Under the pieces are notes generated by a model. The model searched no databases and was not told the origin of the DNA. It was given only the letters and a program-made list of their open reading frames with translations. A DNA stretch of 7,201 bases. It comes from Atribacteria bacterium SCGC AAA255-G05 (GTDB lineage: Bacteria > Atribacterota > Phoenicimicrobiia > Phoenicimicrobiales > Phoenicimicrobiaceae). This document shows positions 6,627 to 7,201 of this stretch, in pieces. The DNA is taken from the NCBI GenBank assembly GCA_000405605.1, contig ASPA01000086.1, forward strand, positions 1-7,201, in the 5' to 3' direction. Within the stretch, counting starts at the first letter, position 1. The number at the start of each line of letters is the position of its first letter. The position numbers were made by a program, and so were the translations under genes.

Positions 6627-6664
6627 CCTTGTTTTATCAAGGCTTATTGTTTTTACCAATAAGC
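6627..6664. repeat. Two abutting hairpins downstream of the transposase
   Basis: GCTTATTG (6642-6649) and CAATAAGC (6657-6664) form a perfect 8-bp stem with a 7-nt loop. Next to it CCTTG (6627-6631) and CAAGG (6638-6642) form a 5-bp stem with a 6-nt loop, sharing one base. No T-run follows on either strand, so they are not a standard terminator. They may be subterminal structures of the insertion sequence. Confidence 0.45.
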
Positions 6665-6736
6665 ACAATTATCTTTATGTTATTTAGGTTACAGTAATAC
6701 ATCATCATCTACTTTCTCAAATATTTTATTAACTTT

Positions 6737-7201
6737 CTAATAATATCCTACTTCTGCGAGTTTACGCAAAACACCCACCCAGGGTTTGTCCTGATCCGGT
6801 CCAATAAATGCAGGTATGGTTACCTCGATAAGAGGAGAAGACTCTGTTTCTTTCTTAAAGTAAGAAGCAGGTAAAGGTGGTTTATACTTACTTACTTTAA
6901 TATTTCGTTCTCTTTCTGTTTCCCACCACTTATCCCACTCTCCATTTATGATAGTCTCTTTTATCTTTAGGAGAGCCAGGGCTCCCGGTTTACTCCAGCT
7001 CATCCCTCTTTTTTTAAAGCGGGAGGCTATCACTTTATTTATGTTTGATTCTATCGCTCCTGCTCTTTCTATTCCTTTATCTTTTAGTATAAACTGATTG
7101 GTAATCCCTTGACGGTTACGAGATATGTAGGTATAAAGTTTTACTAGTTTATCTTTCTCTTTAAGGTCATAGGGATTTCTGATTAGCTGGTCTATTACCG
7201 A
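6737..7201 (-). CDS. ISLre2 (UPF0236) family transposase, C-terminal part; 5' end beyond the window
   Basis: The frame is open from the right edge for 154 codons to a TAG at 6737-6739. It extends upstream of the GTG at 7033, so that codon is internal and not the start. Upstream residues include LYTYISRNRQGITNQF and the conserved block GAIESNINKV, followed by IASRFKKRGMSWSKPGALAL. This block (E-S-N, then R-x-K-x-R-G-M-S-W-S and G-A) is characteristic of the ISLre2/UPF0236 transposases (PF06782), which are usually about 450-480 residues long. Only the last third is therefore seen. The tail (GEWDKWWE, then PAFIGPDQDKPWVGVLRKL) looks intact with no frameshift in view. Whether the element is complete cannot be judged. 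It points the same way as the regulator, with its 3' end towards it. Confidence 0.82.
   Translation of the reverse strand, partial: SVIDQLIRNPYDLKEKDKLVKLYTYISRNRQGITNQFILKDKGIERAGAIESNINKVIASRFKKRGMSWSKPGALALLKIKETIINGEWDKWWETERERNIKVSKYKPPLPASYFKKETESSPLIEVTIPAFIGPDQDKPWVGVLRKLAEVGYY
6737..7201 (-). mobile_element. Partial ISLre2-type insertion sequence (at least 6737 to the right edge)
   Basis: Inferred from the transposase. The element must reach left of 6737 for its 3' end, probably to somewhere within about 6510-6660, where base composition changes. No terminal repeat could be matched within this window. Family elements usually have imperfect terminal repeats and short target duplications, neither of which can be tested with one end only. 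Confidence 0.6.

Larger units (their letters stand above)
6352..6736. other. Non-coding region between the transposase and the regulator
   Basis: Nearly 400 bp without a supported gene. The part next to the regulator (to about 6510) is its AT-rich leader. The part from about 6520 to 6640 is less AT-rich and contains G/C runs (GGGGGTAG near 6574, CTTACCCC near 6621). It may be the 3' non-coding end of the insertion sequence. I could not identify a terminal inverted repeat or target duplication, because the other end of the element is outside the window. Two small hairpins occur at 6627-6664. Confidence 0.5.

Noticed and set aside
6737..7033. A small 98-residue gene starting at the GTG at 7033
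   Set aside because: The frame continues open to the right edge with residues that match the transposase family, so the GTG is internal.
1..7201. CRISPR array, tRNA, rRNA or riboswitch
   Set aside because: No regularly spaced direct repeats, cloverleaf or conserved aptamer core was seen on either strand.

Overview
This is an AT-rich window (about two thirds A+T by eye) in which every supported gene lies on the minus strand, so it reads right to left. Strong GGAGG-type ribosome sites, a sigma-54 control circuit, an ISLre2-type transposase and a C_GCAxxG_C_C protein all fit an anaerobic, low-GC bacterium. A clostridial or halanaerobial member of the Bacillota, or a member of the Atribacterota, would suit. 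The sequence alone does not settle the lineage.

Layout, from the right edge leftwards. (1) The C-terminal third of an ISLre2/UPF0236-family transposase runs off the right edge. (2) About 400 bp of non-coding DNA follows, with small hairpins and a good sigma-70-type promoter (TTGCCC, 17 bp, TATAAT with an extended -10) that reads into the next gene. (3) A PrpR-type sigma-54 enhancer-binding regulator comes next (PrpR_N, PAS, AAA+, Fis-type HTH). (4) A 346-bp control region follows. It has a hairpin/T-tract terminator for the regulator, three copies of a 15-bp near-palindrome (consensus GTTTCATTATGAAAC) that look like activator sites, and a textbook -24/-12 sigma-54 promoter (TGGCATG, 4 bp, TTGCT). 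(5) Three genes probably form one operon: a DUF1537 four-carbon acid-sugar kinase, a PdxA2-type 4-phospho-acid dehydrogenase and an iron-containing alcohol dehydrogenase. (6) After 179 bp, a C_GCAxxG_C_C redox-type protein runs off the left edge.

How the parts work together (inference from family knowledge): the regulator senses a small acid through PrpR_N, binds the palindromes and activates the sigma-54 promoter. The kinase phosphorylates a four-carbon sugar acid such as D-threonate or D-erythronate at O4. The PdxA2-like enzyme then oxidises and decarboxylates the phosphorylated acid to dihydroxyacetone phosphate, which enters glycolysis. The role of the iron alcohol dehydrogenase is open. 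It may make the sugar acid, reduce a by-product or balance NADH. No transporter is visible; one may lie outside the window.

The best candidate for something new is the compact, self-contained regulatory circuit and its unusual enzyme trio. I see no defence system, CRISPR array, tRNA or rRNA.
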